A DNA stretch of 64,000 bases, taken from contig VSDK01016794.1 of NCBI GenBank assembly GCA_009767595.1, forward strand, positions 59,500 through 123,499. Direction: 5' to 3'. A model generated the notes under the pieces. The model was not told the DNA's origin. It was given only the letters and a program-made list of their open reading frames with translations, and did not search any database. Positions 48,774 through 58,611 of the stretch are shown piece after piece. Position 1 is the first letter of the stretch, and each line of letters opens with the position of its first letter. Position numbers and translations under genes: made by a program. The DNA comes from Symbiodinium kawagutii. Taxonomy: Eukaryota > Sar > Dinophyceae > Suessiales > Symbiodiniaceae.

Positions 48774-49312
48774 GGTGATGAAAAAACAGGCTCTACGATC
48801 CACGTCTTGGGCCGAGAAAGTAGCAGCAACAGAGTGAGCTGACGCCAAGTCAAGTGCAACACGTGCTGGCAGACAAGCTTTCAAAAACTGAAGCCAAGGC
48901 AGAGTTCAAAAGCAACCCAGCCAACGAGCCTGCAGAAGACCTGGCATGGCGATAGCTGCTGGCAGCGGCACCGGGCGGCGATAGCTGCTGGCAGCGCACG
49001 CCATGACCTGGCATGTTGTGGGCTAGGGGCCAAACAAGTGAACACATGACAACAACAGCAGTTGTTTTTTTTTCTGCTCTGCGCCCGAAAACTCCAGGCC
49101 ATCTGCTCTACCGCACGCCGCGCACACAAGTTCAAAAAAAACATAGTCATGAGTAAGTATAGTCTTTAAACAATATAACTCATAGTCACTCATAGTACTA
49201 GAATTTACTTAACTATCAGATCGTTGTAAATGATAACGTTGGAATTTTGAACTTTGTGCGTAAGTGGGCACCCCGTTCATGTAGAGAATGTTTTTCTTTA
49301 CATCCTCAGCCC

Positions 49313-52300
49313 CTAGAAATGGCGGCGAAAATGCTGCAGGAAAACCTGCGGCACATCGGCCAATCCAAAGCATCCATCCAGAACATCTGGATCTTGAGCA
49401 AGATCTTCTTCAGCCAAAGCAACTCAGATCTGGTAGCTGTCCTCAGCAGCCGCAGCCGAGATGCACAGCATCATGAAGTGATCGTAGGCCATGTCGCTGT
49501 CGGCATGCTCTGCGGTATACTCCTTCAAGTAATTGCAGAGCTTGGCAGCCAAACAAATGTTCACAGCAATGCCACCGTGGCGGAACTGACGGCTGAAGTA
49601 AAATTTCTGATGCCAACAGTCGCCCTTGAAGATCTTCACGCCCACGGAGTTCCTGCTCCAGTAGACTGTCACTCGAATCCAAGGAGCGAATTTCCTGAGG
49701 CATACATGGATCGAGGTGGATAAACATAATTTAGGGAATTATGGAGTGAAAATTTGCATCTTATGGGTGAAAAATTATGGGGCGAATTATGGGGGTGAAA
49801 ATAATGTGCAGTTGAGAAACTCCGCATGCATGGTCTCCTTCTGCTTGTCATAGGGCTTCTTGCCCCCAAAGCGGCTCATGACCTCATGGAACTCAGGGAT
49901 CATACTGCGATCTGGGCCATTGCGGTTCTGCACCGGACGTCTTCCTGAAGGGCCCTTCTTCACAACAGCAGGGCTTGCAGTTTCTGCTTCCAGCTGTCTC
50001 TTACCAGAGTCTGCCTCCTTCACTTCAACTTCCGTGGCCTCCTGGGTCTTTGCAGCCGCTTTGGCCTTGGCAGCACCTTTGGTAGTAACTTTGCTTTTGG
50101 CCTTGGCCTTTGCCTTTGCAGCCCTCTTGCGGGCCTTTGCAGTTTTCTCAGTGGCAGCAACTTCTTCTGCAGATTTACGTGGTCTTCCACGTGCTTTTGG
50201 CTCAGCTGCGGCTTTCGCTTTGGAAAGTTCCTTTTCTTCCTTGGCCTTCTCCTTCTCGATCTCTTGCTGCTCTTTCTCCTGCGTCCTCATGGTGAGCTGT
50301 TGCCTTCGGAAGGCATCATCTCCACCAGCTTTGTCAACGGAAGTGGCGTCTTGCAGCAATTCCGCAGCAGCTGCAACCATGACAGGGGTTTCAGACACCA
50401 AAGGCCTGGCCACACTTTGGACAGCAGCTCGTGCCTGATCCTGCTCAGACTTTTCTGCGTTCTTTTCTTTTCTTCGCTCGGGAGATCCCCAAGTACTGTC
50501 CACATATTGTGTGTCTGGCAAGCTGCAATCGTCATCCGCAGAAGGAGGGTCTGGGAACAGATTCTCACAAGCAGGTTCCACTTCCATCGGCAACGTCTGC
50601 AGCTGGTCAACCGAAGAACCTTACATGCCATTTCAACCAAGAATGAATTTTAAAAACCAAGAAGACATGACCATATGCAGGACTTGATTGCAGAGCAAGG
50701 ACCGTTGGAACAACTGGCTTCCTTGGAAGCCACAGACTCTACAGCAGCTTCAGCACGTCGTGCCATCTCCTGCCGGATCTCTTGCATTCGCAACTCGAGC
50801 CGCTTCTTTGCCATCCTTTGTACTGGTAAAGTTGGGCAGCTGGAAAATATCATTTTCCATTGGCTCATTGAAAGCTCAGCATAATCAAGGCAAGAAACAT
50901 GTTCTGCAACATGTTCCGTTTCACGGCCAGGTGCAGCATCGAATCCGCAGGCGCAGCAGAGTTGCTTTCACCCACTGGCTCTGGTGCTGCACGGGAAGCA
51001 GCAGGGTGCTTCTCGAGAGCCACTGGGGCAGCTGGACCTTCACCTTGCTCTTTGGGTTGGGCAGGCAACTCAGCAGGAGCTTCGGCAGAGCGAACTTTCT
51101 TGCACTTCTTGGGAGCAACTTCCTTTCCATCTCCACTCTGAGTTTCTTCTGTCTCCTTGCAGGGTCTGCAAGGAAAAGCATTCATCACAAAAAATTAAAT
51201 TTAGATTTATCAAAGGCGCCATTATGTCAGAAATGAACATTCATGAAAGAAATACGTTGGAAACAACAACTGGCTGCCGATGAAATGGCTGCAAGACAAC
51301 AGATGCGCACACATGGCTGCAAAACCAGCTGCGTAAAATTTCACAAAGCAAATGCAGCGCAAATCTGCTGGAAAATTACGTTCTTGTAAAAAAATGCTGC
51401 CCAGAAATGACTTAAATCAGATGGCAGCAAGGAAATATAGCTACGAGAAGATGTCTGCAAGAAAGGGCCTGCAAGAAAAACCCCTTATCAATGGCTTCGA
51501 GAAAATGGCTGCAGGATTCTTGAGCAAAGGGGCTGCGAGAAAAGTTGCTTAACAATGGCTACACATGGCTATAGGAAAATTGTTGCAAGGACATGGCTGC
51601 GAAACAATGCCTGCAAGAAAGGGGCTTCAAGAAAAACTCTTATAAAATGGCTACTATACAAGGGCTGCAACAAATGGCTGCGAGAAAATGGCTGCGGGAA
51701 CATGGCTGCGGGAAAAGGTCTGCAGCAAAGGGGCTGCAAGCGGCTGCAACAAATGGTTGCAAGAAAATGGCTGCGGGAACATGGCTGCGGGAAAAGGTCT
51801 GCAGCAAAGGGGCTGCAAAAAAACTTGTTTAACAATGGCTACTAGAAAAGGACCACAAGAAATGGCTACGGAAAAATGGCTGCGAGAACATGGCTGCAAA
51901 ATAATGACTACTTTAAAGTGAATTGGAACAATGGCTAGTGCAAAACGGCAACAGAAAATGGCTGCGGGCAAGCGGCTGCAAGGAGATGGCTGCGAAACAA
52001 CTACAAGCGAATGGCTGCAAGAAACTGATTGCAAGGAAATGGCTTCCAGGACATGGGTGCAGAGAAATCTGCAACGAAGTGGGTAAAACAAAAAAAGCTA
52101 CGATAAAAAATCGTGCAACAAAGTAGTTGCAATCCAGTGTGTGGAAGGCAATGGCTGCACAAAAATTACGCAGCCCCCCAAACCCAACACTGAACCCCCA
52201 TGACCCACAGTCCTTCGATGGACCCCACTTTGCCAGGTCCACACCAAACTCCGTAAGAATCGCTCGGGAAATTTCATCCTGAGCTAATAAGATCAAAGTC

Positions 52301-52746
52301 ACCTGACAGCATTCCAAGTGTGCGCTTATAACCCCAGCATGAAGTCAAGGCGCTCGAGGTGGACTATCCCGGTACAACATGGTCTTTGCTTTTCCAAAGA
52401 GGTATCTCAAGCTCCATGCTTCGTCCCGGCTGGCGCTAGGAGCTGGCGTGATCTTGTGGACTGTGTAGACCTTCTCAATCTCGGACATCAAGGCGCCAAT
52501 GTCAGGGATTGCCTCTTGGTTCCTGGACATCTTCAACATCAGTGGCTTCAACACCTCGGAGTTGAACCTCACGTTGTCCATGGTCTTCGCAACGCTACCT
52601 GGAGCAGCAACTGGGGGATCACTACCCACTGGTTTCTGCAACACCAAGCACTGGTGGTCACGCAGCCGCTCTCTCACAGGAGCGCGGGCATCCCAGAGCT
52701 CAGCCAGGCCATCCAGACCATCGAAGGTCACACACTTGTGCGCCAT
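49313..52746 (-). CDS. Unknown K/A-rich protein, 6 exons, in-frame TGA
   Basis: Exons 52746-52369, 52278-52205, 51165-50911 (or 50899), 50839-50679, 50619-49830 and 49694-49313 keep phase throughout (about 679 codons). Junctions fit GA-AG (52368), GT-AG (52204), GT-AG, GC-AG (50678) and GC-AG (49829). The start MAHKCVTFDGLDG is conserved-looking. The middle is acidic, then comes a long charged coiled coil and a Lys-Ala tract (about 50290-50080) with the AT-hook-like motif RGRPRKSAEE. The last exon has WIRVTVYWSRNSVG and WHQKFYFSRQF. A TGA at 49424-49426 interrupts this frame, which then runs 36 more codons to TAG at 49313. That is either decay or a missed intron. The second intron (1039 nt) holds the ATGGCTGC array. 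Function unknown; DNA binding is suggested by the AT-hook. Confidence 0.65.
51265..52075. repeat. ATGGCTGC-word array in a 1 kb intron
   Basis: Words AAATGGCTGCGAGAAAATGG and GGGGCTGCAAG recur. A unit of about 79 bp is duplicated at 51671-51749 and 51750-51820. The array fills most of the second intron of the gene at 49313-52746. Confidence 0.85.
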
Positions 52747-52994
52747 TGCTTAAGTTGCACAGCACACACCCAACCTACTTGAAGACAAAAAGTGCTGCAG
52801 AGGAGAAGTGTGGCCAACTGAGGTCAAGTGACTGGTCCAGAGACAACAGGGGTGACAAACAAGGCAGGTGTCAGCACTTGTCAGCAAACATGTCTGCCAG
52901 ACCGAGCAGAACGCTGCTGCAGTGCTCCAGCTAGAGCCAAAACATAGCAGAAGTGGAGCTGTGCACAAAACCAGCCCGTGTTTTCTTAGGGGCT

Positions 52995-53036
52995 GGAATT
53001 CCAGCCCGTGTTTAAAAAAGCACGCTTTTTTTGAAA
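52995..53036. repeat. Right 42 bp subterminal repeat
   Basis: The same sequence as 37216-37257 with two mismatches. Here it follows GGCT to make the perfect 16 bp palindrome GGCTGGAATTCCAGCC, and a second perfect palindrome, AAAAAGCATGCTTTTT, starts where it ends. An extra CCAGCCCGTGTTTTC word precedes it at about 52972. Confidence 0.9.
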
Positions 53037-53070
53037 AAGCATGCTTTTTGGCTTTCGGCGACCTCGTTGG

Positions 53071-53113
53071 TGGTTGATATTGGATGATTTTTGGGGTCCC
53101 CTATTTTTGAGAA
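53071..53113 (+). mobile_element. MITE-B, right half
   Basis: TGGTTGATATTGGATGATTT then GGGGTCCCCTATTTTTGAGA, beginning exactly where the left half at 37195 breaks off. Its own right terminus is cut by the next MITE-B. Confidence 0.8.
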
Positions 53114-53204
53114 TATGGTGGTTTCTAAAAACAGGGATACCCAAAAACCATCCAAGAGTTGAATCAATCCATTCTTGGGGTTCCCAAGTTTAAGAAACCC
53201 CCAT
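53114..53204 (+). mobile_element. MITE-B copy
   Basis: ATATGGTGGTTTCTAAAAAC at the left and AGTTTAAGAAACCCCCAT at the right; both ends are diverged. Confidence 0.7.
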
Positions 53205-54117
53205 TTGCCAAACATTTACAATGCCAATGATATGCGCTCACCATACCTCTGACCAGTTGGCTACATATCAATCAGTTAGGATGGTCAGTATGAAAACAAC
53301 TTGGCCAATCATCTCCTGATGACCAATCAGCCTTTGGCAATTAGTTGGCGCCATCAACAGCCACGAACTGAACGTGGCTGAGTAAAGCCCTACTGAGTAA
53401 AGCCAGTAGTTGTTTTTGCGCAATTGGATGGTGTTTCACATTGATTAATGGTTGATTTGTGTTTGGACATGCATGATGTGAATGTGTGTGTAACATAATT
53501 ACTGGTTTCGATGTGTGTTGTTTGGAAGGGCAACCCACTAAGGGATTTGCTGGAGCGCAATCATATGAGAACGCCGAAGCTGCACGCATGCTGTGGTCAA
53601 TCATTTCCGATGGTCCAATAGCACCCCAGTTTTGCTTTTAACCAGAGAATAATATCCAAACGAAAATTGATGGCTTTGCGACCAAACGGCCAATGTTTTC
53701 AAAAGTCCTCGGAAGACTACCGAATACTGTTTCCAATGATTATTCACCCACAACAGCATTGTGACAATTCTTTTGCCCATATCGTGGCTACACCAATGGT
53801 CACAAGGGTTGCAATTATACCTTTGTTGATGAATGTATGAAGACAATGCTGATACTTATTCCCTTTTTACCTCTGCTTTTCACCAACTCATGACCCTTAA
53901 AATCAACGAAAACCAGCGAGTTGATCAGCCATGATCCATGGTATTTCGATGTATTTCGTGGTTCCAAGATGACCCAAGTGCTGTGAAGCCAGGCGGCATC
54001 TACACCGCGTCCACGGTGGAAAACTCGACGAGGTGAGCCATGGACACAGCTGCGCAGTTGGACCTCCACTGGTACTGCAGAAATGGCTGCTACTAACGTT
54101 GGTAAACTACATGTAAA
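53205..54117. other. No gene recognised
   Basis: Unique sequence with only short domain-less frames. Confidence 0.4.
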
Positions 54118-54227
54118 CATATGGTGGTTTCTCAAAATAGGGAGCCCCAAAAATGGTTGGTTTATTACTATAAATGGTTAAACAAGGATGATTTGGGGGT
54201 ACCCCTATTTTGAGAAACCACCATATG
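54118..54227 (+). mobile_element. MITE-B copy, near-perfect reference
   Basis: CATATGGTGGTTTCTCAAAA and its complement TTTTGAGAAACCACCATATG give terminal repeats longer than 20 bp. The interior is complete (AAAATGGTTGGTTTATTACT, then ACCCCTATTTT). Confidence 0.95.
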
Positions 54228-54232
54228 GCTAT

Positions 54233-54349
54233 TAGGCTATGGGTCAAGCAGTTACCCCAACCAATGGGGATAATAACCACAATAGTAGGGAAAACAATGG
54301 TTAATAGTAGGGGAACCAGGGGTACGGGGTGAACTGACCCACAGCCACA
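54233..54349 (-). mobile_element. MITE-A copy, inverted
   Basis: AGGCTATGGGTCAAGCAGTT at the left and GACCCACAGCCACATAT at the right. It lies six bases from the MITE-B copy, in the upstream region of the TIR-like gene. Confidence 0.85.
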
Positions 54350-54651
54350 TATGTAAACTACAAATAAGGTAGGTACAACACGGTGAACACCATTTACCAA
54401 CACTTGTTTATCACAAGACTTGCGACCTTAGTCACAGCCTGATGAGAAGCCGCTGCAGATTCCCTGAGTGCACAAATGGATGGGGCCAGTAGCACTGATG
54501 GCTTACACATGATCGTCAATGGCAGGAGCCTCATGTTCTTCAATTTGTCAAGCGAGATTCTCAGGATCCATGAATAGGCTCAGAACGCTTGAAACACCGA
54601 TCCAAAAAACTTCAATGCTCAAGCTGCCAAGCTGATTCATCCTGACTGCAT
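54350..54651. other. Upstream region of the TIR-like gene
   Basis: No TATA box or spliced-leader relic is evident. The word GCTCAAGCTGCC near 54617 is only weakly reminiscent of the dinoflagellate spliced-leader 3' end, and I do not rely on it. Confidence 0.3.
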
Positions 54652-56319
54652 TTGCCCTATGCTGAGATGCAGACGATTCGAGAACGAGGTGCCTTCGCAC
54701 AACAGCGTGGGCTCTTTCGAGCAGCATCTGCTGCCAGTCTCACGCGCTCGATGCTTTCGGCGCTGATGTCGCCCTGCTGCAAAACCCTATGGAGGCCATC
54801 ATCAACTTTCAAGTTCTTACCTCAGGTCTCTTACGTTGACTTTTTCATCAGCCATTCCAGGGCTTGCTCATCGTGGTTGAAGCTCATGGTCCTTTGTCAC
54901 TACCTGAACTTGGACCTAGCGATTGCCCTGTCTTTCATTGCCGTTGCCGTGGCCGTTATCTTTCTGATCGTATACACTGGCAGTGTGCTTGCTGTGGCAG
55001 AGCTATCTCCAGGATTCCTGTACGTTTGCTTCTATGTATGGCCGGTGACAGTCTTCCTGGCCGCATATTTTGGTGGGCATCTTTGTTCCAGGAAGTTATT
55101 CTGGTTTGATCAGCTCTGTATTGACCAGGAAGATTTGTTGCTTAAAGCTCAGTGTTTGCAAGCTATCCCGGCCTTTGTGGCTCACTCGAAAAAGATGATC
55201 ATTCTGTTTGACGAGACGTACTTTGGAAGATTGTGGTGCATATACGAGTTGGCCGTTCATGCCAAAGCAGCCAAAGCGACGAATGTGGCGGATGAGGACC
55301 AGATTGCGGAACTGATTCCCGTTTGGATGCCACTTTGGGTCATCTGCTGGCTCTGCCTTCAGTCGCTGCAAGGGTTGTTTGTTGGCGAACCCATGGTGCC
55401 TGAATTCGATACCAAATCCAGAGCTTCTTTCTTTATATCCACGGTTACTATGAATTTTCCGCCTCTGTGGCAGTACCCGCTGATTGGGCTTGTTGGCGCT
55501 TGGTTCTCCTTCGGCAAGCTGAAGAGACACAGAACAATGCTGGACCAAATGAAAGATTTTGATGTCAGAAATGCCAAATGCAGCTTGGAGACAGACCGCA
55601 CCACCATTCAAGAACAGGTTGTGAGTCTTTTTGATGAAGCCTTTGAGCCTCCCCTGAGTGTGGCCTTTGGATCAGAGATCGATGCGGATGAGTCTCTGGA
55701 TGCTCTGATTGATGTACAATTGATGCGTGACATTCGACACGTCACCAGCTACCCCAGCAACGAGCAAATCCTTGACCAGTTCAATGCCTATGTGCGGGGC
55801 CCTTTGCGTGACAGTGTGCTACGGTCTGCTGGGAAGGAGGACTTCATTTCTTTCAAGCTTTGCTTCGTCGCAGGTTTGCCTTGGCTCTACTTCTCATTGA
55901 CTTACATTCTACCAGTAGGATGTGACGGCCTTGCTGACTGTTCACTATCGGCGTCACGTTCAGGGTATTCTTCGGTTTCGCAGTACATCCTGAGCAACTT
56001 CATTTTTTGCTGGATTGTGACACCTTTGGGCATGACGCTGTATTTCACACCCATGCTGATCGCCTGCCGTTGGACCACTGAATTGGGGTTGGATGCAATG
56101 TGGCAATGGACCTTGGCTTCATGCCTCTGTGCAATTGTGTCCTTGCTTGGAGATCTCCTTCTGAATGTCATGCGCGGCTTATTGATGGTCGTCGTAGCCA
56201 AGTTTTCATTCGTTTGGCTTGGGGCATTTCTGGCAGGTCTTGGCCTGGAGTGTGGTCTTTGTTGGTTTCTTTTCCATCGAAAGCAGCCAGCTCCAACCCA
56301 GCGAATGCTCGTTCGATAG
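54652..56319 (+). CDS. Membrane protein with split TIR-like domain, 555 aa
   Basis: A single uninterrupted frame. Residues 62-69 read VDFFISHS, the box-1 motif of TIR domains. Two hydrophobic segments follow (about 88-117 and 121-143). Then come WFDQLCIDQ (151-159), a hydrophobic strand KKMIILFD (180-187) and RLWCIYEL (193-200), where Trp195 and Glu199 match the WxxxE spacing of plant TIR NADases. More hydrophobic segments lie at about 224-244, 259-286, 403-421, 446-472, 483-505 and 508-540, around an acidic soluble loop (about 300-395). The fold probably faces the cytosol. No intron is needed, as in retrogenes or many dinoflagellate genes. Similar FISHS-CIDQ-RLWCxxEL proteins are, from memory, abundant in dinoflagellates. 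NAD hydrolysis or adaptor signalling is inferred, not shown. The first Met follows unremarkable sequence; Met36 or Met39 could be used instead. Confidence 0.85.
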   Translation: MPYAEMQTIRERGAFAQQRGLFRAASAASLTRSMLSALMSPCCKTLWRPSSTFKFLPQVSYVDFFISHSRACSSWLKLMVLCHYLNLDLAIALSFIAVAVAVIFLIVYTGSVLAVAELSPGFLYVCFYVWPVTVFLAAYFGGHLCSRKLFWFDQLCIDQEDLLLKAQCLQAIPAFVAHSKKMIILFDETYFGRLWCIYELAVHAKAAKATNVADEDQIAELIPVWMPLWVICWLCLQSLQGLFVGEPMVPEFDTKSRASFFISTVTMNFPPLWQYPLIGLVGAWFSFGKLKRHRTMLDQMKDFDVRNAKCSLETDRTTIQEQVVSLFDEAFEPPLSVAFGSEIDADESLDALIDVQLMRDIRHVTSYPSNEQILDQFNAYVRGPLRDSVLRSAGKEDFISFKLCFVAGLPWLYFSLTYILPVGCDGLADCSLSASRSGYSSVSQYILSNFIFCWIVTPLGMTLYFTPMLIACRWTTELGLDAMWQWTLASCLCAIVSLLGDLLLNVMRGLLMVVVAKFSFVWLGAFLAGLGLECGLCWFLFHRKQPAPTQRMLVR

Positions 56320-56924
56320 CTGCTGTCAACGGATCGAGGCAAATCCGGCCGTGGTGGTGCTGGGAGGCTGCAATTGTAGCCCAGGAAAAAACGATCCAAA
56401 AAACATGTTTGTGGCGGGTTGCCCAAAAAATGAGTACCATATTTTGAAAAATGGTTGAATCGATTGGTTGGGTGAACAGCCCTGCCATGGGCAACTGCAA
56501 ATTGCAGTGTTTCACGGGGTGTTTCACGGACACCGTGTCAAAAACACGGTGTACGCACTTTTCGTGCATGGCAAAAAGAAGACGTGTTTGGTTTTGGGTG
56601 GCATCCCTGCAGATTCACTCAAGTGCCGAAGTTCTTTCGCTTTCGGTGCCACTGAATGGGTCCACCAAGCTGGAGTGAAAACATGTGAAAACATGCTAGT
56701 TGGTTGCAATAACGAGTTATAACATCCTGTATGGGAGAGATTCATGAACCACCAGTTCGACCACAAATAGCTGGTGGGTCAACACACGGCTGGATCTCCC
56801 CACCTTCAGCATGGCACCATTGAATCAGAGCTGCTGAATCAGTCATACCCGTGCCATTAACATCAAGGACCCCAATGACAAGCCGCAGGAAGTATCACAA
56901 ACCCAGTCTAAGGCCAGTTATTGA
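56320..56924. other. Downstream region, no gene
   Basis: Contains a local palindrome around 56518-56560 (CACGGACACCGTG and AAACACGGTGT) that could fold as a hairpin 3' of the TIR-like gene. No open frame with a domain. Confidence 0.35.
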
Positions 56925-57030
56925 CTGGTTGGTGTTTTGATTGACATGTTTGATTTTCACTCGTCAAATGGTTGGTTGACAAGATTTGACAAACGAGCAT
57001 ATTTTTCATGACGGGCTGATTTCAACCACG
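56925..57030 (+). mobile_element. MITE-C copy
   Basis: ACTGGTTGGTGTTTTGATTG at the left, AATGGTTGGTTGACAAG in the middle and GATTTCAACCACG at the right. A local duplication of TTGACAA enlarges this copy. Confidence 0.75.
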
Positions 57031-57238
57031 TTTTTAGCAGTGAATCATGGCCAGTGACACCAAGGTGTTGATATCGCTTCCCTGCGGAGGCTGTGGAATC
57101 TCCGGTTTCAAGAGCCAGCTGAAATTTCGGGGCCCTTGGGAGACCTGGAACATCTGCGTGAGGCAGGGCGGGCCAGTGCCATGTGGATGAGCCAGCTGGA
57201 GATCGGGCATATTAAATCGCCAAGAAAGATGATAGGGA

Positions 57239-57314
57239 TGATGATGACGAACGATGGTGGTGGTGATGATGATGATGATGATGACGAAGACGTTTTTTGA
57301 TGATGACGATGGTG

Positions 57315-57377
<63 letters not shown>

Positions 57378-57468
57378 CGAAAACAATTTTTGATAATGAC
57401 GATGGTGATGATGATGATGATGACGATGATGATGATGACGAAGACAATTTTTGATGTTGACTATGGTG

Positions 57469-57551
<83 letters not shown>

Positions 57552-57569
57552 CTTGATGATGACGATGAC

Positions 57570-57617
<48 letters not shown>

Positions 57618-57697
57618 GACGATGACGATGACGATGACGATGATGGGGGGGGGGGGGGTTTGATGATGACGAAGACAATTTTTGATGTTGACTATGG

Positions 57698-57743
<46 letters not shown>

Positions 57744-57761
57744 CTTGATGATGACGATGAC

Positions 57762-57809
<48 letters not shown>

Positions 57810-57855
57810 GACGATGACGATGACGATGACGATGATGGTGGGGATGGTGATGGTG
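57239..57855. repeat. Complex GAT/GAC microsatellite with higher-order repeats
   Basis: (GATGAT)n blocks alternate with GATGACGAAGACAATTTTTG linkers. The linker plus GATGTTGACTATGG occurs at about 57437 and again at about 57668, giving a higher-order repeat of about 230 bp. A run of about twelve G lies near 57645-57658. Long open frames here are compositional artefacts. Confidence 0.95.
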
Positions 57856-58091
57856 ATGGTGGGCAACTAGCTTTTCATTACAGGGCGTCAGAATGTAACG
57901 ATTTGTTGCTCAAAGATTTGTTATTCGATGACTTCTGTCAATAGAACCATTGTTGGCGGAGGATCAGTTCGGGGCCATCGCCCGAACTTGGAGCAATCTC
58001 ATGCAATTTCCACAGCGGTGACTTTGGGATTCTTTCTAAGATCTTTCGTTTTTTTCTGGATTTGTTTGATTTGTTTTGGCACACACTCCGG

Positions 58092-58165
58092 TGATCTAAC
58101 ATAGCTGGCTGGAAAACACCCGATTTTACAGAGACACTCGCTTGGAAACCAGCTATGTCAGATCA
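58092..58165. mobile_element. R5 inverted-repeat element
   Basis: TGATCTAACATAGCTGGCTG at the left and CCAGCTATGTCAGATCA at the right form an inverted repeat of about 17 bp. The terminal word is shared with 18012-18098. Confidence 0.7.
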
Positions 58166-58247
58166 GCAGAGGGTACTTTCTTGCGAATCAGGATATGTAA
58201 CTTGCGGGCTTCAGGATGGTTTTTGGGGACCCCTCTTTTTGACATTT

Positions 58248-58611
58248 TTAAGATTCAACATCCATCCTGTAACCAACTTGTGATATCTTGTGATAGGTCA
58301 GAGGAGTATTGAAGAAGTTTGCCTTGCTGTGTCCGTCCGCGAGGTCTTGGGCCCTGGAGAGGTAGCAAAAGCCGAGACCCTGTTGGGGTCTCAGCTGGGG
58401 AGTTTCCGGCTCGTAGCCGGCTGCACCTTCGAACCTGTGCCGGAACTGTGCCGCGAGGAAGGAACTCAACAACAAGAAGCCAAGGAATTACGAATCGGTA
58501 TTTGCCAGGTTGGCGCCGTAAGTCGTCCAAGAAGTTAGCCAGCATCCATGGCTCAAGGTGGTTCACCCACAATTCCTTGGCTTCTTCTGTCCAAAGCCGT
58601 TTTTCGCTCAT
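58248..58611 (-). pseudogene. Possible small minus-strand coding relic
   Basis: A frame from Met 58611 starts with a plausible soluble sequence (MSEKRLWTEEAKELWVNHLE). After about 55 codons the better-looking frame shifts by one (FEGAAGYEPETPQLRPQQG) and ends at 58248. No splice pair restores the frame. It could be a frameshifted relic or chance; no family is recognised. Confidence 0.25.

Larger units (their letters stand above)
37196..53070 (-). mobile_element. Candidate giant insertion carrying five genes
   Basis: The segment lies between the two halves of a MITE-B copy. It carries a 42 bp near-identical sequence just inside each junction and contains five same-strand multi-exon genes, including a DDE-transposase-like one. 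Apart from one MITE-B near its left margin, I found none of the MITE-A, B or C copies that are frequent on both sides, and it has its own ATGGCTGC-word arrays. No long terminal inverted repeat was seen. A duplicated target could be as short as TG. It could instead be an ordinary gene cluster flanked by truncated MITEs; the complementary break points argue against that. Confidence 0.5.

Noticed and set aside
49860..50438. Plus-strand open frame of 192 codons, Ala/Phe/Ser-rich
   Set aside because: It is antisense to the K/A-rich exon 50619-49830, whose codon pattern and splice junctions are coherent; the plus frame is a shadow.
37196..53070. Reading the block as an LTR retrotransposon because of its direct repeats
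   Set aside because: The repeats are only 42 bp, no reverse transcriptase, protease or integrase domain was seen, and the genes contain introns, which argues against an RNA intermediate.
56518..56560. Hairpin after the TIR-like gene as a transcription terminator
   Set aside because: The organism appears eukaryotic, so a bacterial-type terminator is not expected; the palindrome is noted only as local structure.
57034..57944. Open frames of 184-252 codons over the GAT/GAC tract
   Set aside because: Low-complexity translations of a microsatellite, open in nearly all frames.
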